Below, in pieces: positions 13,506-25,191 of a DNA stretch of 64,000 nucleotides. Position 1 is the first letter of the stretch, and every line of letters starts with the position of its first letter. The notes beneath the pieces were generated by a model. The model was not told the DNA's origin and did no database searches. It was given only the letters and a program-made list of their open reading frames with translations. The stretch is from contig NZ_CP074149.1 of NCBI RefSeq assembly GCF_019968765.1, positions 4,650,001 to 4,714,000 of the forward strand, given 5' to 3'. The position numbers and the translations under genes are program-made. This DNA comes from Enterobacter sp. JBIWA008. GTDB lineage: Bacteria; Pseudomonadota; Gammaproteobacteria; Enterobacterales; Enterobacteriaceae.

Positions 13506-14357
13506 CTATAGCGCCAGTTTTTCGAGCGTTTCAAAGCCATAACGGCGTAAAACGGGTAAAAGTTGCTCAGTCTCTTTCGTGATGGCCATACAAAACGCGA
13601 TATTCGCATCGGTAGATTTCGCATCCGGAGCTTCATGCTCCAGCAACCAGACCGTACGACGAGCGATAGCCGCGCCGGAATCCACCAGCCGCGTCCCCTC
13701 CGGCAGCACCTCTAATAACTCTTCCTGCAATAGTGGGAAGTGGGTACAGCCCAGCACAACGGTATCCGGGGGTTCGGGCATCCTTAGCCACGGACGAAGA
13801 ATACGACGCAGCTCGTCGAGTGATACCGACTTGCCATGCAGCTTCGCTTCCGCCATCTCCACCAGCTCAGCCGAACCCAGCATCGCAATCTGACATTCGT
13901 TGGCAAAACGGTCGATCAGTTCGCGGGTATAAGGACGCTTTACCGTGCCTCGCGTTGCCAGCAAACCCACAATACCGTTCGCCGTCAGGCGCGCGGCAGG
14001 TTTTATAGCAGGAACAACGCCCACAACCGGGAACTGGAATTTTTCACGCAGGGCGGGAAGAGAAACGGTGCTCGCCGTATTACAGGCGATAACTGCCAAC
14101 GCAAGGGGATAGCGCTTTTGTACCGCGGTGACGATTTCAACCACACGCTCAACAATAAAATCTTCGCTCTTTTCCCCATACGGGAAAGCGACGTTATCGA
14201 AAGCGTAGATGTAATGGAGATCCGGCAGGAGATGCCGAATCTCATCATAGACCGAAAGCCCACCGACGCCGGAATCAAACACCAGCACGGTGGGACGCGG
14301 ATTAGAAGGTGTAGCTGCCAGACAAGGTGTATTCCCGTCCTGCAGTTTGGTAGCCAT
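13506..14357 (-). CDS. murI: Glutamate racemase MurI
   Basis: Converts L-glutamate to D-glutamate for peptidoglycan. It has 283 residues and two catalytic cysteines in the motifs [16 protein letters not shown] and [12 protein letters not shown]. The N-terminal extension before [13 protein letters not shown] is typical of the enterobacterial enzyme, which is activated by UDP-MurNAc-L-Ala. Its first 56 bp overlap the 3' end of btuB in another frame, as in E. coli, so the two genes are translationally linked. Confidence 0.97.
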   Translation of the reverse strand: MATKLQDGNTPCLAATPSNPRPTVLVFDSGVGGLSVYDEIRHLLPDLHYIYAFDNVAFPYGEKSEDFIVERVVEIVTAVQKRYPLALAVIACNTASTVSLPALREKFQFPVVGVVPAIKPAARLTANGIVGLLATRGTVKRPYTRELIDRFANECQIAMLGSAELVEMAEAKLHGKSVSLDELRRILRPWLRMPEPPDTVVLGCTHFPLLQEELLEVLPEGTRLVDSGAAIARRTVWLLEHEAPDAKSTDANIAFCMAITKETEQLLPVLRRYGFETLEKLAL

Positions 14358-16149
14358 AAACTGTCTCGTAATCTTTATCGAACAGGTTGGCTATTTTACC
14401 ACGAACTGTGAGATGTGAGGTGACCGGATACGAAACTGCCACATCCCACAGACTGACACCGCCCATTTTTACTTTCTCAGACGGATAAGTGCCAAAGTCA
14501 GTGTCGTAACGCGTACCGAGATAGTGATAAGTCAGGCTCCAGTCGAAATCATAGATCTGGGTGTCGAGCTGATATTTCACCTGCTGCTTAGCACGACGGT
14601 CCAGAAGTTCGTTGGTTGCGGCATTGCGAGCATCCACATAGTCGTAACCAACAGTATGCGTCAACCGGCCCGTATCAAACGATGCTGTCGCTTCCACGCC
14701 TTTAATGCGTGCTTTACCAACGTTGTAATATTGCTGGAGGTTATTATTGAAGTCGATGAGATTATCAACGTCATTACGGTAGCCGGATACGCGCCAGCTC
14801 ACGCCCGCCGTCAGGCCTTCAAACGCACCTTCCCACTGCTTGCTCTCTTCTGGATCAAGATGGTCATTGCCATAGAAACCATAGAGTTGACCCAGATTCG
14901 GCGCTTTATAGGCCGTTCCATAAGAAGCAACGAAGCGGTAACCCTCCACGAACTCCCAGGCCGCACTACTTTGCCAGGTGCCATGGCGACCGAACTGAGA
15001 GTTATCATCGCTGCGAACCGCCCCTTCCAGGGTGAAGTCACCAAACTGCTGCAACCCGGTCAGGTAAACGCCGGTGTTACGCAGATCGTAGCCGTTGGTC
15101 ACGTAGTTTGTACCCGGCTCGGTGCTCTGCTTCTGCCAGTCAACGCCCGCGCCAATGTTTCCATGGCCAACATCAACGGAGTTGAGCCACTGGACGTTGT
15201 ACTGTTTGATTTCATCCAGTGTGGCTGTCGAATCGTAGCGGCCTAAATTGGGGTCGTAGTTATAGTCCTTGCTGTGGCTATAGCTGGTGAGCAGCTGGGA
15301 ATGGAAGATGTCATCGTTGAAGCGCAATCCTGCATCCCAGGTCTGACTATAGAGCTGGCGGGTATCGACCAGTACATCAGGGGTAAATGAGCTGTAATAG
15401 CCGTCGTAGGCAGTGCGGTTGCTGTAGCCAAAGCCGCGAACAAATCCGCTCCACTGCTCCGAGAATGCGTGATCCAGTGCACCATAGAGCGTTTTATTCA
15501 TAAAGCCGTCGCGATCGGTCTGGGCAAGGCCGCCATTATTGCCGTCCGCAACCACATCAAACCCTTTGGTATAGGTGTAATCACCCGCAAGCGTGACGCG
15601 CGTGCTGTCGCCCAATGTTTGCTGGGTACTACCGCCATAATTCTGGTAACCATGCGACCCTACACCTGCATTCAGCGTGGTACCGTCCTTCGCGCGAGTG
15701 GTAATAATGTTTACGACTCCGCCGATAGCGTCCGAGCCGTACACCGCCGAACGCGGTCCACGAACATATTCGATACGCTGCACCAGGGAGATCGGGAACT
15801 GGCTGAGATCGGATGACCCCGTGACGCCCGCCTGGTTAAGGCGGATCCCATCAACAAGAATCAGGACGTGGCTGGAGTTGGTGCCACGAATAAAGAGAGA
15901 AGAGAGTTGCCCCATCCCACCACTTTGCGCCGTATCCACGCCGGGCAGGCGACGCATAACATCCAGGACCGTGGTTGATTGCCAACGGTCAATATCGGCA
16001 CGCGTAACAACCGTGTTTGCTGCCAGAATAGTTTTTTCAGGTTGTTCAAAACGATTTGCCGTCACCACCAACGAGTCGGCGCTATCCTGCGCCCAGCCCG
16101 AAAATGCCGTGACGGACAACGCCGTCAACAGCGATACTTTTTTAATCAT
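14302..16149 (-). CDS. btuB: Outer membrane cobalamin receptor BtuB
   Basis: The TonB-dependent beta-barrel transporter for vitamin B12 in the outer membrane. The signal peptide [20 protein letters not shown] is followed by the TonB box region DSLVVTANR, a plug domain ([26 protein letters not shown]) and a 22-strand barrel ending in an aromatic residue (SGSYTF). I chose the ATG at 16149 (615 aa), as in E. coli, rather than a GTG five codons upstream. Expression should be controlled by the riboswitch in its leader. Confidence 0.97.
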   Translation of the reverse strand: MIKKVSLLTALSVTAFSGWAQDSADSLVVTANRFEQPEKTILAANTVVTRADIDRWQSTTVLDVMRRLPGVDTAQSGGMGQLSSLFIRGTNSSHVLILVDGIRLNQAGVTGSSDLSQFPISLVQRIEYVRGPRSAVYGSDAIGGVVNIITTRAKDGTTLNAGVGSHGYQNYGGSTQQTLGDSTRVTLAGDYTYTKGFDVVADGNNGGLAQTDRDGFMNKTLYGALDHAFSEQWSGFVRGFGYSNRTAYDGYYSSFTPDVLVDTRQLYSQTWDAGLRFNDDIFHSQLLTSYSHSKDYNYDPNLGRYDSTATLDEIKQYNVQWLNSVDVGHGNIGAGVDWQKQSTEPGTNYVTNGYDLRNTGVYLTGLQQFGDFTLEGAVRSDDNSQFGRHGTWQSSAAWEFVEGYRFVASYGTAYKAPNLGQLYGFYGNDHLDPEESKQWEGAFEGLTAGVSWRVSGYRNDVDNLIDFNNNLQQYYNVGKARIKGVEATASFDTGRLTHTVGYDYVDARNAATNELLDRRAKQQVKYQLDTQIYDFDWSLTYHYLGTRYDTDFGTYPSEKVKMGGVSLWDVAVSYPVTSHLTVRGKIANLFDKDYETVYGYQTAGREYTLSGSYTF

Positions 16150-16171
16150 TGTTAAAGCATCCACAATATAA

Positions 16172-16376
16172 GAAGGATGCCGCAGGCCTCATCGATAGCA
16201 CGCGATGATGAAACCAAATGCGACGTGATCCCGGCAGGTCTTCGGGCTAGGTGGCTATATAAGGATGAAGACTTCCCATTTTTCACAGTGTCTACAACGC
16301 TCATCCCGCCAGTCTTTACCGCTGCGCGTCAGCTCCAGATTTACACTGGATTCCCTTTTCACTCTCAGGAGACCGG
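16172..16376 (-). promoter_or_regulatory. Cobalamin (AdoCbl) riboswitch of btuB
   Basis: The minus-strand leader from CCGGTCTCCTGAGAG to GAAGGATGCCGC closely follows the E. coli btuB riboswitch. Conserved blocks include GGGAATCCAGTG, GAGCTGACGCGCAGCGGTAA, GACACTG, GGGAAGTC and the B12 box GCCCGAAGACCTGCC. Binding of adenosylcobalamin blocks btuB translation. The remaining sequence up to trmA (16377-16496) carries the two divergent promoters and no gene. Confidence 0.93.
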
Positions 16377-16496
16377 AAACAGAATGCTACAATTAGACAC
16401 GTATGGATGTCCAGACAGCTATTGCCCATTAAATCTGGACATCCCCTGAACAATGCCTACAATCCCCGCGTAATTCTTTATCACTCAGGACGCATC

Positions 16497-17597
16497 ATGA
16501 CCCCAGAACACCTCCCGACAGAACAGTACGACGCGCAGCTGGCAGAGAAAGTCGCCCGCCTGCAAAGTATGATGACGCCTTTCAACGCGCCCGTTCCCGA
16601 GGTGTTCCGCTCCCCTGTCAGCCACTACCGCATGCGCGCCGAGTTCCGCATCTGGCACGACGGCGACGACCTGTACCACATCATTTTCGATCAGCAGACG
16701 AAGTCCCGTATTCGCGTGGACAGCTTTCCGGCGGCGAGCGAACTCATTAACCAATTGATGACGCTGATAATGGACGGCGTGCGCAACAATCCGGTACTGC
16801 GTAACAAGCTGTTCCAGATTGACTACCTGACCACCCGGAGCAATCAGGCAATTGTCTCTCTGCTGTACCACAAAGCGCTTAACGACGAGTGGCGCGAGCA
16901 GGCAGAAGCGCTGCGCGATGCGCTGCGTGCGCAGAACATCAACGTTCACCTGATTGGCCGCGCGACAAAAACCAAAATCATGCTGGATCAGGACTACATC
17001 GACGAACGCCTGCCGGTGGCAGGTAAAGAGATGGTTTACCGTCAGGTCGAGAACAGCTTCACACAGCCGAATGCCGCGATGAACGTGCAGATGCTGGAGT
17101 GGGCGCTGAAGGCGACGGAAGGGTCAACGGGCGATCTGCTTGAGCTCTACTGCGGTAACGGCAACTTCTCGCTGGCGCTGGCGCGTAACTTCGATCGCGT
17201 CCTGGCAACGGAAATCGCCAAGCCGTCGGTGGCTGCCGCGCAGTACAACATCGCCGCTAACCATATCGACAACGTGCAGATCATTCGTATGGCCGCAGAA
17301 GAGTTCACGCAGGCCATGAACGGCGTACGCCAGTTTAACCGCCTGGAAGGGATCGATCTCAAGAGCTACCAGTGTGAGACAATTTTTGTCGACCCGCCGC
17401 GCAGTGGCCTGGACAGCGAAACCGAGAAGATGGTGCAGGCGTACCCGCGCATTTTGTACATCTCCTGTAACCCGGAGACGCTGTGCAAGAACCTCGAAAC
17501 ATTAGGCCAGACGCACAGGGTTGAACGTCTGGCGCTGTTCGATCAGTTCCCGTATACGCACCATATGGAGTGCGGCGTACTGCTCACGGTGAAATAA
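16497..17597 (+). CDS. trmA: tRNA (uracil-5-)-methyltransferase TrmA
   Basis: Uses S-adenosylmethionine to make m5U54 in the T loop of tRNA. I chose the ATG at 16497 ([20 protein letters not shown]), giving 366 residues, the exact E. coli length, after a TCAGGA motif; an upstream in-frame ATG lies in the promoter region. The SAM-binding [15 protein letters not shown] and the nucleophilic cysteine motif [13 protein letters not shown] are present. The protein ends GVLLTVK. Confidence 0.97.
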   Translation: MTPEHLPTEQYDAQLAEKVARLQSMMTPFNAPVPEVFRSPVSHYRMRAEFRIWHDGDDLYHIIFDQQTKSRIRVDSFPAASELINQLMTLIMDGVRNNPVLRNKLFQIDYLTTRSNQAIVSLLYHKALNDEWREQAEALRDALRAQNINVHLIGRATKTKIMLDQDYIDERLPVAGKEMVYRQVENSFTQPNAAMNVQMLEWALKATEGSTGDLLELYCGNGNFSLALARNFDRVLATEIAKPSVAAAQYNIAANHIDNVQIIRMAAEEFTQAMNGVRQFNRLEGIDLKSYQCETIFVDPPRSGLDSETEKMVQAYPRILYISCNPETLCKNLETLGQTHRVERLALFDQFPYTHHMECGVLLTVK

Positions 17598-17610
17598 TGT
17601 GGGGCTTGCA

Positions 17611-17673
17611 GGGCAGGTAAGCGAAGCGCCACCTGCCAAAAAAGCCGGATGGCGCTTCGCTTATCCGGCCTAC
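17611..17673. repeat. REP pair (BIME) between trmA and yijD
   Basis: Two inverted REP-type palindromes are separated by a short A run: GGCAGGTAAGCGAAGCGCCA, then GCCGGATGGCGCTTCGCTTA with TCCGGCCTAC. It lies between convergent genes, the usual location. Confidence 0.85.
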
Positions 17674-17687
17674 CATCACAAAACTCT

Positions 17688-18047
17688 TTACTCCGGCAAC
17701 TGGCTCTTACGGCTACGCATGCGCGAGCCAATCCAGAACACCAGCGCCACAGACAGTACCGCAGGGAAGAAGTTAGAGCCGATATCCGGATATTCCGCGC
17801 GAACCACCGTGCTATACAGCAATACGCCCAGAATAAAGCAGGCAGCGGCCAGCCCCGGTAACCCCACAGGCATAGTGCGGTTCAGGTAACGTTGATGCAG
17901 GCAGTAAACCGTCAGCACCAGCGCAATAAGCGGGAAAATCGAAAATGGAACGATTGAGCTAAAAATAGCGGCAAACGTACCATTAATGGATAAGCCAGCG
18001 ATCAATGCCAGCAACAGCGTCCCTTTATCCTGACCTGACTGTTTCAT
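17688..18047 (-). CDS. yijD: Inner membrane protein YijD
   Basis: A 119-residue, very hydrophobic protein of the DUF1422 type, probably with four membrane segments (near residues 10-28, 30-48, 55-78 and 88-108). It ends with the basic tail [12 protein letters not shown]. Function is unknown. It follows fabR by 9 bp on the same strand, so they form an operon, as in E. coli, which hints at a link with membrane lipid homeostasis. Confidence 0.92.
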   Translation of the reverse strand: MKQSGQDKGTLLLALIAGLSINGTFAAIFSSIVPFSIFPLIALVLTVYCLHQRYLNRTMPVGLPGLAAACFILGVLLYSTVVRAEYPDIGSNFFPAVLSVALVFWIGSRMRSRKSQLPE

Positions 18048-18056
18048 TACTCACCT

Positions 18057-18692
18057 TCACTCTTCGGTTTGATGTGCCAGTTTCTCTTGTTCACGGCGAT
18101 ACCAGTAGTACGCGCCTTTGGAGATCATCCTGAGCTGCAATACCAGTCGCTCTTCGAGCTGCTTGCGTTGTTCAATGCTGACATCCAGCGCTTCGGCACC
18201 CGCGCTGAAAACAATCGTCACCATCGCCTCAGCCTGTGCTTCAGTAAACGCACGCGGCATATGGTTTTCGAGTTCAAGATAGTCGGCAAGTTCCGCGATG
18301 AAATGCTGAATTTCACGCGCGACGGCGGCACGAAACGCTGCCGATGTGCCCGAACGCTCGCGCAGAAGCAGGCGAAACGCGTTGGGGTTATTACCAATAA
18401 ATTCCATAAAGGTGGACACGGAGGTGCGGATCACGCTGCCCCCTTTGGCGATACGCTGGCGCGCCTGTCGCATCAGCTGGCGCAGCATCAGACCGCTCTC
18501 GTCGACCATGGTCAGGCCCAGTTCATCCACATCACGGAAATGACGATAGAAGGACGTTGGCGCAATTCCGGCCTCGCGTGCGACTTCTCGCAGGCTCAAA
18601 CTGGCAAAACTCCGCTCAGCACTCAGTTGACTGAATGCGGCTTCCACCAGCGAACGCCGGGTTTTCTCTTTTTGTTGTGCTCTTACGCCCAT
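18057..18692 (-). CDS. fabR: Fatty acid biosynthesis repressor FabR (TetR family)
   Basis: A TetR-family repressor of fabA and fabB that sets the balance of unsaturated to saturated fatty acids by sensing acyl-ACP or acyl-CoA. I chose the ATG at 18692 ([20 protein letters not shown], 211 aa), which matches the usual start; an in-frame extension of 42 codons upstream lies in the promoter region. The helix-turn-helix is [19 protein letters not shown]. The gene is divergent from sthA. Confidence 0.94.
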   Translation of the reverse strand: MGVRAQQKEKTRRSLVEAAFSQLSAERSFASLSLREVAREAGIAPTSFYRHFRDVDELGLTMVDESGLMLRQLMRQARQRIAKGGSVIRTSVSTFMEFIGNNPNAFRLLLRERSGTSAAFRAAVAREIQHFIAELADYLELENHMPRAFTEAQAEAMVTIVFSAGAEALDVSIEQRKQLEERLVLQLRMISKGAYYWYRREQEKLAHQTEE

Positions 18693-18891
18693 CACTATAG
18701 TTGAATCCTTCCAAAGGCCTGCTGGCACTATACCAGAGAATAAAATTAATCTGTTTGCCTGGCTTTGTGAATGATTGTTTACGTGCGGTTTGTGCTCCAC
18801 TGCCGGAAAAAAGCACAACGATAATTGGGTTACTCTGCCAATGATGTTATGATTCTGTTGCTTTTATGTATAAGAACAGGTAAGCCTTACC

Positions 18892-20292
18892 ATGCCACAT
18901 TCCTACGATTACGACGCAATAGTTATTGGTTCCGGCCCCGGCGGCGAAGGTGCTGCTATGGGTCTGGTGAAACAGGGAGCCAGAGTAGCGGTCATCGAGC
19001 GCTACCATAATGTCGGCGGCGGTTGTACCCACTGGGGCACCATCCCTTCGAAAGCCCTCCGCCACGCCGTTAGCCGCATTATCGAATTTAACCAGAACCC
19101 TCTTTACAGCGACCACTCCCGACTTCTTCGTTCATCCTTTGCTGACATCCTGAATCACGCGGATACCGTTATTAACCAGCAGACACGCATGCGCCAGGGA
19201 TTTTATGAGCGTAACCACTGTGAAATTTTGCAGGGCAACGCGCATTTTGTGGATGAACACACCCTGGCACTCGAATGCCACGACGGTTCGGTTGAAACCA
19301 TCACGGCTGAAAAGTTTGTGATTGCCTGCGGCTCACGCCCGTACCATCCCGCCGACGTGGACTTCTCGCACCCGCGCGTCTACGACAGCGACTCGATTCT
19401 GAGCCTGCACCATGAACCCCGCCACGTCATTATCTATGGCGCAGGGGTGATTGGTTGCGAATATGCGTCGATCTTCCGCGGAATGGACGTCAAAGTTGAC
19501 CTGATCAACACCCGTGACCGCCTGCTGGCGTTCCTCGATCAGGAGATGTCGGACTCCCTCTCCTATCACTTCTGGAACAGCGGCGTGGTGATTCGCCACA
19601 ACGAAGAGTACGAGAAAATCGAAGGCTGTGACGACGGGGTGATCATGCACCTGAAGTCCGGTAAGAAGCTGAAAGCAGACTGCCTGCTATACGCCAACGG
19701 CCGTACCGGCAACACTGATTCCCTGCAGCTGGAAAATATCGGGCTTGAGACCGACAGTCGTGGTCAGCTGAAGGTTAACAGCATGTATCAGACCGCCCTG
19801 CCGCACGTTTACGCGGTCGGCGACGTGATTGGTTACCCAAGCTTGGCCTCAGCCGCTTACGACCAGGGACGAATTGCCGCACAGGCGTTGGTAAAAGGTG
19901 AAGCGACGGCGCACCTGATCGAAGATATTCCGACGGGCATCTATACCATCCCGGAAATCAGTTCAGTCGGGAAAACCGAGCAGCAGCTGACCTCAATGAA
20001 AGTGCCTTACGAGGTGGGTCGTGCGCAGTTTAAACATCTTGCGCGGGCGCAAATCGTGGGGATGAGCGTAGGTACGCTGAAAATTCTGTTCCATCGTGAG
20101 ACGAAAGAGATCCTCGGCATTCACTGCTTTGGTGAACGCGCGGCGGAAATCATTCATATCGGCCAGGCGATAATGGAGCAGAAAGGCGGTGGTAACACCA
20201 TTGAGTACTTCGTTAACACCACCTTTAACTACCCGACCATGGCGGAAGCCTATCGGGTAGCTGCGCTGAACGGCTTAAACCGCCTGTTTTAA
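18892..20292 (+). CDS. sthA: Soluble pyridine nucleotide transhydrogenase SthA (UdhA)
   Basis: An FAD flavoprotein that transfers reducing equivalents from NADPH to NAD+ in the cytosol. It has 466 residues; the FAD motif [13 protein letters not shown] is at the N-terminus and a second dinucleotide-binding fold ([18 protein letters not shown]) is near residue 180. The usual redox-active CXXXXC of the disulfide reductase family is degenerate here ([15 protein letters not shown]), as expected for SthA. The 3' end overlaps oxyR by 18 bp, tail to tail. Confidence 0.97.
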   Translation: MPHSYDYDAIVIGSGPGGEGAAMGLVKQGARVAVIERYHNVGGGCTHWGTIPSKALRHAVSRIIEFNQNPLYSDHSRLLRSSFADILNHADTVINQQTRMRQGFYERNHCEILQGNAHFVDEHTLALECHDGSVETITAEKFVIACGSRPYHPADVDFSHPRVYDSDSILSLHHEPRHVIIYGAGVIGCEYASIFRGMDVKVDLINTRDRLLAFLDQEMSDSLSYHFWNSGVVIRHNEEYEKIEGCDDGVIMHLKSGKKLKADCLLYANGRTGNTDSLQLENIGLETDSRGQLKVNSMYQTALPHVYAVGDVIGYPSLASAAYDQGRIAAQALVKGEATAHLIEDIPTGIYTIPEISSVGKTEQQLTSMKVPYEVGRAQFKHLARAQIVGMSVGTLKILFHRETKEILGIHCFGERAAEIIHIGQAIMEQKGGGNTIEYFVNTTFNYPTMAEAYRVAALNGLNRLF

Positions 20293-21192
20293 CGCGCTGT
20301 CAAAATGGCCATCCATCGAACCACGGATGGCCTCTGCCAGCTGCTCATAGCGGCTGCGCAGCGGTGAACCCGGACGATACACCAGGCCGATAGTGCGACG
20401 CGGCTCTGGCTTAATGCACGGCAGATAGACTACGCCATCACGTTTACGCTCGTGCGGCACAGCCAGCGCAGGCAGCAGCGTAATACCGCTTCCCGCCGCC
20501 ACCATATTACGCAACGTTTCCAGACTGGTTGCCCGGAAATGGGTATCTTCGTCAGCACCCGCTTCGAAGCAGAAGCCCATAGCCTGGTCGCGCAGACAGT
20601 GGCCATCTTCCAGCATCAGCAGCTTTTCACCGGCCAGATCGGCCATCGGCACGCGATCGCGGTTCGCCCACGGGTGATCTTCATAGATCGCCAGCATCAT
20701 TGGCTCATCGAAAAGTGGCACTTCAATAAAGGCTTCACTCTCTTTTACCAGTGCCAGAATAGCGCAGTCGAGCTTGCCGCTGTCCAGCTGTGCCAGCAGC
20801 TGATGGGTTTGCGCTTCATGTAGATACATTTCGAGTTTAGGGAAGGTCTGGTGCAACATCGGGATAATTTGCGGCAGCAGGTACGGGCCAACGGTTGGGA
20901 TCAGGCCAATATGCAGCGGGCCGGACATGGCTTCCCCCTGCTGGCTTGCCATTTCCTTGAGCACTTTGACCTCGCGCAGCACGGTGCGCGCCTGATCCAC
21001 CAGCAGAAGACCTGCCTGTGTGAACAGAACCTTACGACTGGTGCGCTCCAGCAGCATCACGCCCAGCTCGTCTTCCAGCTTGCGGATCTGCCCGCTCAGC
21101 GTGGGCTGGCTGACGTGGCAGGAATCTGCCGCGCGGCGAAAGTGACGATGCTCGGCTAACGCTACCAGGTATTCAAGATCACGAATATTCAT
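20275..21192 (-). CDS. oxyR: Hydrogen peroxide sensor and transcription factor OxyR
   Basis: A LysR-type regulator activated by a disulfide between Cys199 and Cys208; both are present in [16 protein letters not shown]. It has 305 residues with an N-terminal helix-turn-helix ([20 protein letters not shown]). It activates katG, oxyS and others on peroxide stress and represses itself. The intergenic region to oxyS holds the shared OxyR operator. Its usual neighbour argH is absent here; beyond oxyS comes ppc. Confidence 0.98.
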   Translation of the reverse strand: MNIRDLEYLVALAEHRHFRRAADSCHVSQPTLSGQIRKLEDELGVMLLERTSRKVLFTQAGLLLVDQARTVLREVKVLKEMASQQGEAMSGPLHIGLIPTVGPYLLPQIIPMLHQTFPKLEMYLHEAQTHQLLAQLDSGKLDCAILALVKESEAFIEVPLFDEPMMLAIYEDHPWANRDRVPMADLAGEKLLMLEDGHCLRDQAMGFCFEAGADEDTHFRATSLETLRNMVAAGSGITLLPALAVPHERKRDGVVYLPCIKPEPRRTIGLVYRPGSPLRSRYEQLAEAIRGSMDGHFDSALKQAV

Positions 21193-21212
21193 TATTCATC
21201 CTCCGTCGCCAC

Positions 21213-21260
21213 GATAGTTCATGGCGATAGATAGCATAGCAACGAACGATTATCCCTATC
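21213..21260. promoter_or_regulatory. OxyR operator between oxyR and oxyS
   Basis: ATAG/CTAT motifs are repeated over this stretch (ATAGTTCATGGCGATAG, then GATTATCCCTATC), in the spacing style of OxyR tetramer sites and very similar to the E. coli oxyR-oxyS control region. It should repress oxyR and activate oxyS. Confidence 0.8.
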
Positions 21261-21288
21261 AAGCATTCTGTTGAATAATACACCACAT

Positions 21289-21403
21289 AGACGAGGCGGC
21301 ACGTGTTTGACCCTTGACGTCCCCGCATCGTCAGCGAGTTTCTCTCAAAACTCGAACAACTAAAGCCAACGTGAACTTTTGCGGACCCCGTGGTCCGCTT
21401 TTT
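21289..21403 (+). ncRNA. oxyS: OxyS small regulatory RNA
   Basis: Divergent from oxyR, about 115 nt. It shares with E. coli OxyS the start region GGCGGCAC, the block AACTAAAGCCAACGTGAACT that contains the Hfq-binding linker, and the terminator GCGGACCCCGTGGTCCGC followed by T8. OxyS is induced by peroxide through OxyR and represses targets such as fhlA and nusG. The first stem-loop differs most from E. coli. The 5' end is estimated to within about 5 nt. Confidence 0.93.
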
Positions 21404-21680
21404 TTTGCGTATAAAAGGCCGGAGATAAAAGCACAATGGCAACCGAAGTTACCCTTTATAGTGTTTACTCCCTTTCCCCTGCACATTTTCATAAGCATCT
21501 CTTATCTGACGCAATGTGAATTAAATTTCGTAAATTGCCCACATTTATTCGTTTGCTGAACCGTTTTCGCAGCAATTGACGACGGGGGTTTTACGTGGCT
21601 TTATAAAGGGAGATGACAAAATAATGTCCAGAAAATTTTCGCCTGGGCATAAACAAAAATGATGGGGTGACTGGGTTTTT
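21404..21680 (+). promoter_or_regulatory. ppc upstream region
   Basis: A non-coding stretch between the oxyS terminator and ppc, which must contain the ppc promoter. No ORF with a ribosome binding site is visible. It is also the site from which argECBH is missing relative to K-12, so a rearrangement breakpoint should lie in it. Confidence 0.6.
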
Positions 21681-24332
21681 ATGAACGAACAATATTCCGC
21701 GTTGCGTAGTAATGTCAGTATGCTCGGCAAAGTGCTTGGAGATACCATCAAAGATGCGTTGGGGGAGAACATTCTCGACCGCGTTGAAACCATCCGCAAG
21801 CTGTCTAAATCTTCCCGCGCCGGTAACGAGGCCAGTCGTCAGGAGCTGCTCACCACCTTGCAGAATCTCTCTAACGATGAGCTGCTGCCCGTTGCACGCG
21901 CATTCAGCCAGTTCCTGAACCTGGCCAATACCGCTGAGCAATACCACAGCATCTCGCCAAATGGCGAAGCGGCAAGCAACCCGGAAGTCATTGCCCGCAC
22001 CCTTCGTAAACTGAAAGACCAGCCAGACCTCAACGAGGCCACCATCAAAAAAGCGGTGGAGTCTCTTTCGCTGGAGCTGGTGCTCACCGCACATCCAACC
22101 GAAATTACCCGTCGCACCCTGATCCACAAAATGGTGGAAGTGAACAACTGCCTGAAGCAGTTAGATAACAAAGACATTGCCGACTACGAACGCAACCAGC
22201 TGATGCGCCGTCTGCGCCAGCTTATTGCCCAATCCTGGCACACCGATGAAATTCGTAAGCATCGCCCTAGCCCGGTAGATGAAGCCAAATGGGGCTTTGC
22301 GGTGGTGGAAAACAGCCTGTGGGAAGGGGTACCGAACTACCTGCGCGAGCTGAACGAACAGCTGGAAGAGAACCTTGGCTACCGTCTGCCGGTCGACTTT
22401 GTTCCGGTTCGTTTCACCTCCTGGATGGGCGGTGACCGCGACGGCAACCCGAACGTGACCGCGGAGATCACCCGTCACGTCCTGCTGCTGAGCCGCTGGA
22501 AAGCGACCGACCTGTTCCTGAAAGACATTCAGGTGCTGATCTCCGAGCTGTCGATGGTTGAAGCGACGCCGGAACTGCGCGCGCTGGCCGGCGAAGAAGG
22601 CGCCAGCGAGCCGTATCGTTTCCTGATGAAAAAACTGCGTGGTCAGCTGATGGCCACTCAGGCCTGGCTGGAAGCGCGTCTGAAAGGTCAGCGCCTGCCA
22701 AAACCAGAAGGACTGCTCAGCCAGAACGAACAGCTCTGGGAGCCGCTGTATGCCTGCTATAAATCACTGCAGGCCTGCGGGATGGGCATCATCGCTAACG
22801 GCGAACTGCTCGACACCCTGCGCCGCGTGAAGTGTTTCGGCGTACCGCTGGTGCGTATCGACGTACGTCAGGAAAGTACCCGTCATACCGAAGCGCTGGG
22901 CGAGCTGACCCGCTATCTCGGCATCGGCGACTATGAAAGCTGGTCCGAAGCCGACAAACAGGCCTTCCTGATCCGCGAGCTGAACTCGAAGCGCCCTCTG
23001 CTGCCGCGCAACTGGGAGCCTAGCAACGAAACCCGCGAAGTGCTCAACACCTGTAAAGCGATCGTGGACGCACCGAAAGGATCGGTGGCCGCCTATGTGA
23101 TCTCCATGGCGAAGACGCCGTCCGACGTGCTGGGCGTTCACCTTCTGCTGAAAGAAGCGGGAATCGACTACGCCCTGCCGGTCGCCCCGCTGTTTGAGAC
23201 CCTCGACGACCTGAACAACGCCAACGACGTCATGACCCAGCTGTTGAATATCGACTGGTACCGCGGCTTTATTCAGGGCAAACAGATGGTGATGATTGGC
23301 TATTCCGACTCTGCGAAAGATGCGGGCGTGATGGCGGCATCCTGGGCGCAGTATCAGGCGCAGGACGCACTGATCAAAACCTGCGAGAAAGCCGGTATTG
23401 AACTGACCCTGTTCCACGGACGCGGTGGCTCAATTGGCCGTGGCGGCGCACCTGCACACGCAGCGCTGCTGTCGCAGCCGCCGGGAAGCCTGAAAGGCGG
23501 CCTGCGCGTCACCGAGCAGGGCGAGATGATCCGCTTCAAATACGGCCTGCCGGAAGTGACCATCAGCAGCCTGTCGCTCTATACCAGCGCGATCCTTGAA
23601 GCAAACCTGCTGCCGCCGCCAGAGCCTAAAGCATCCTGGTGCCATATCATGGACGAGCTGTCTGATATCTCCTGCGATCTGTACCGCGGCTACGTGCGTG
23701 AAAACAAAGATTTCGTGCCTTACTTCCGCTCGGCCACGCCTGAGCAGGAGCTGGGTAAACTGCCGCTGGGCTCACGTCCTGCGAAGCGTCGCCCAACCGG
23801 TGGCGTAGAATCTCTGCGCGCGATCCCGTGGATCTTCGCCTGGACTCAGAACCGTTTGATGCTGCCCGCCTGGCTGGGTGCCGGTGCCGCGCTGCAAAAA
23901 GTGGTGGAAGACGGCAAACAGAACGAACTGGAAACCATGTGCCGCGACTGGCCGTTCTTCTCTACCCGTCTGGGCATGCTGGAGATGGTCTTCTCGAAAG
24001 CTGACCTGTGGCTGGCGGAATACTACGACCAGCGTCTGGTGAAACCTGAGCTGTGGGCGCTGGGTAAAGAGCTGCGCGAACTGCTGGAAGGCGACATTAA
24101 AGTGGTGCTGGACATCGCCAACGACTCACATCTGATGGCGGACCTGCCGTGGATTGCCGAGTCTATTCAGCTGCGTAACATCTACACCGACCCGCTGAAC
24201 GTCCTGCAGGCAGAGCTGCTGCACCGTTCGCGTCTGGCGGAAGAAGAAGGTAAAGAGCCGGATCCGCGCGTTGAACAAGCGTTGATGGTGACGATTGCGG
24301 GCGTTGCTGCAGGTATGCGTAACACCGGCTAA
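21681..24332 (+). CDS. ppc: Phosphoenolpyruvate carboxylase Ppc
   Basis: Carboxylates PEP to oxaloacetate to refill the TCA cycle. It has 883 residues, the same as E. coli. The catalytic histidine is His138 in [16 protein letters not shown] second conserved motif, [16 protein letters not shown], and the glycine-rich loop [14 protein letters not shown] are present, and the C-terminus ends in the invariant MRNTG. It is convergent with nothing: a BIME and yijO follow on the same strand. Confidence 0.98.
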   Translation: MNEQYSALRSNVSMLGKVLGDTIKDALGENILDRVETIRKLSKSSRAGNEASRQELLTTLQNLSNDELLPVARAFSQFLNLANTAEQYHSISPNGEAASNPEVIARTLRKLKDQPDLNEATIKKAVESLSLELVLTAHPTEITRRTLIHKMVEVNNCLKQLDNKDIADYERNQLMRRLRQLIAQSWHTDEIRKHRPSPVDEAKWGFAVVENSLWEGVPNYLRELNEQLEENLGYRLPVDFVPVRFTSWMGGDRDGNPNVTAEITRHVLLLSRWKATDLFLKDIQVLISELSMVEATPELRALAGEEGASEPYRFLMKKLRGQLMATQAWLEARLKGQRLPKPEGLLSQNEQLWEPLYACYKSLQACGMGIIANGELLDTLRRVKCFGVPLVRIDVRQESTRHTEALGELTRYLGIGDYESWSEADKQAFLIRELNSKRPLLPRNWEPSNETREVLNTCKAIVDAPKGSVAAYVISMAKTPSDVLGVHLLLKEAGIDYALPVAPLFETLDDLNNANDVMTQLLNIDWYRGFIQGKQMVMIGYSDSAKDAGVMAASWAQYQAQDALIKTCEKAGIELTLFHGRGGSIGRGGAPAHAALLSQPPGSLKGGLRVTEQGEMIRFKYGLPEVTISSLSLYTSAILEANLLPPPEPKASWCHIMDELSDISCDLYRGYVRENKDFVPYFRSATPEQELGKLPLGSRPAKRRPTGGVESLRAIPWIFAWTQNRLMLPAWLGAGAALQKVVEDGKQNELETMCRDWPFFSTRLGMLEMVFSKADLWLAEYYDQRLVKPELWALGKELRELLEGDIKVVLDIANDSHLMADLPWIAESIQLRNIYTDPLNVLQAELLHRSRLAEEEGKEPDPRVEQALMVTIAGVAAGMRNTG

Positions 24333-24340
24333 TACTTTAT

Positions 24341-24407
24341 GCCCGGCGGCGCCGCGCTTGCCCGGACCTACGACAGGTAGGCCGGGTAAGCGTTAGCGCT
24401 GCCCGTC
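24341..24407. repeat. REP pair (BIME) downstream of ppc
   Basis: Two REP-like arms in opposite orientation lie in the ppc-yijO gap: GCCCGGCGGCGCCGCGCTTG, and GTAGGCCGGGTAAGCGTTAG with CGCTGCCCG. Confidence 0.8.
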
Positions 24408-24426
24408 ACATTTCGGTAGTCTTCTC

Positions 24427-25191
24427 ATGCATTCCGATATCACCCGAATTTTGGCAAACCTGGTGAACCGCACGTTACCGCTGGGTCAGATTCACTTCTC
24501 AGCGATGGCTGAACAGCAACCCCGAACATCTCCCTGCCTCGTCATTACCCTTGATACCCCCTGTGAGGCGATATTTTCATCCTTTGGACACTTAACGCAT
24601 CCATCGTCAAACGCCCTGAGCATACATTTCGGTAAGCAGCTGCTGACTATCGAGTTACAGCATGACAATACGCTTTTGCAGCAGCTCCAGGTTCCCCGTC
24701 GCGGTCCGCGAACGGGTGCTTTTCTTCTGCAGACGCTAACCGAATTACAGATGCAGCCGGATGAGCAAGACACCGCGATACTGGTGGTATTAAGCTTGCT
24801 CAGCCACTGCCGGGATCTGCTTGGCAGCGATATCCACACCGCCAGCCGCAGCCGCGCCCTGTTTGAGGCTATTCGCCGCTTCATCGAAGAACATTATGCT
24901 TCGGCGTTAACCCGTGAATCCGTGGCGCAGGCTTTCTACATTTCGCCGAACTACCTTTCCCACCTCTTTCAGAATACAGGCAACGTGGGATTCAACGAAT
25001 ACCTGACGCAAACGCGGCTCGAACACGCGCGCCAGCTGCTGAAAGGCTACGATCTTAAAATCAAAGATATCGCCGCAAGCTGTGGGTTTACAGACAGCAA
25101 TTACTTCTGCCGTCTCTTTCGCAAGCACACCGAACGTTCCCCTTCCGAATATCGTCGCCAGTATCACAGCGAGCTGATCGCCAAAAAATAG
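24427..25191 (+). CDS. yijO: AraC-family transcription factor YijO
   Basis: A 254-residue regulator of unknown target. The C-terminal third carries the two AraC helix-turn-helix motifs (ESVAQAFYISPNYLSHLFQ, and IKDIAASCGFTDSNYFCRLF) and the family signature. The N-terminal sensing domain is shorter and more diverged than that of E. coli YijO (about 283 aa). In K-12 yijO borders frwD and a PTS/pyruvate formate-lyase cluster; here that cluster is missing and fsaB follows after 128 bp. Confidence 0.88.
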   Translation: MHSDITRILANLVNRTLPLGQIHFSAMAEQQPRTSPCLVITLDTPCEAIFSSFGHLTHPSSNALSIHFGKQLLTIELQHDNTLLQQLQVPRRGPRTGAFLLQTLTELQMQPDEQDTAILVVLSLLSHCRDLLGSDIHTASRSRALFEAIRRFIEEHYASALTRESVAQAFYISPNYLSHLFQNTGNVGFNEYLTQTRLEHARQLLKGYDLKIKDIAASCGFTDSNYFCRLFRKHTERSPSEYRRQYHSELIAKK

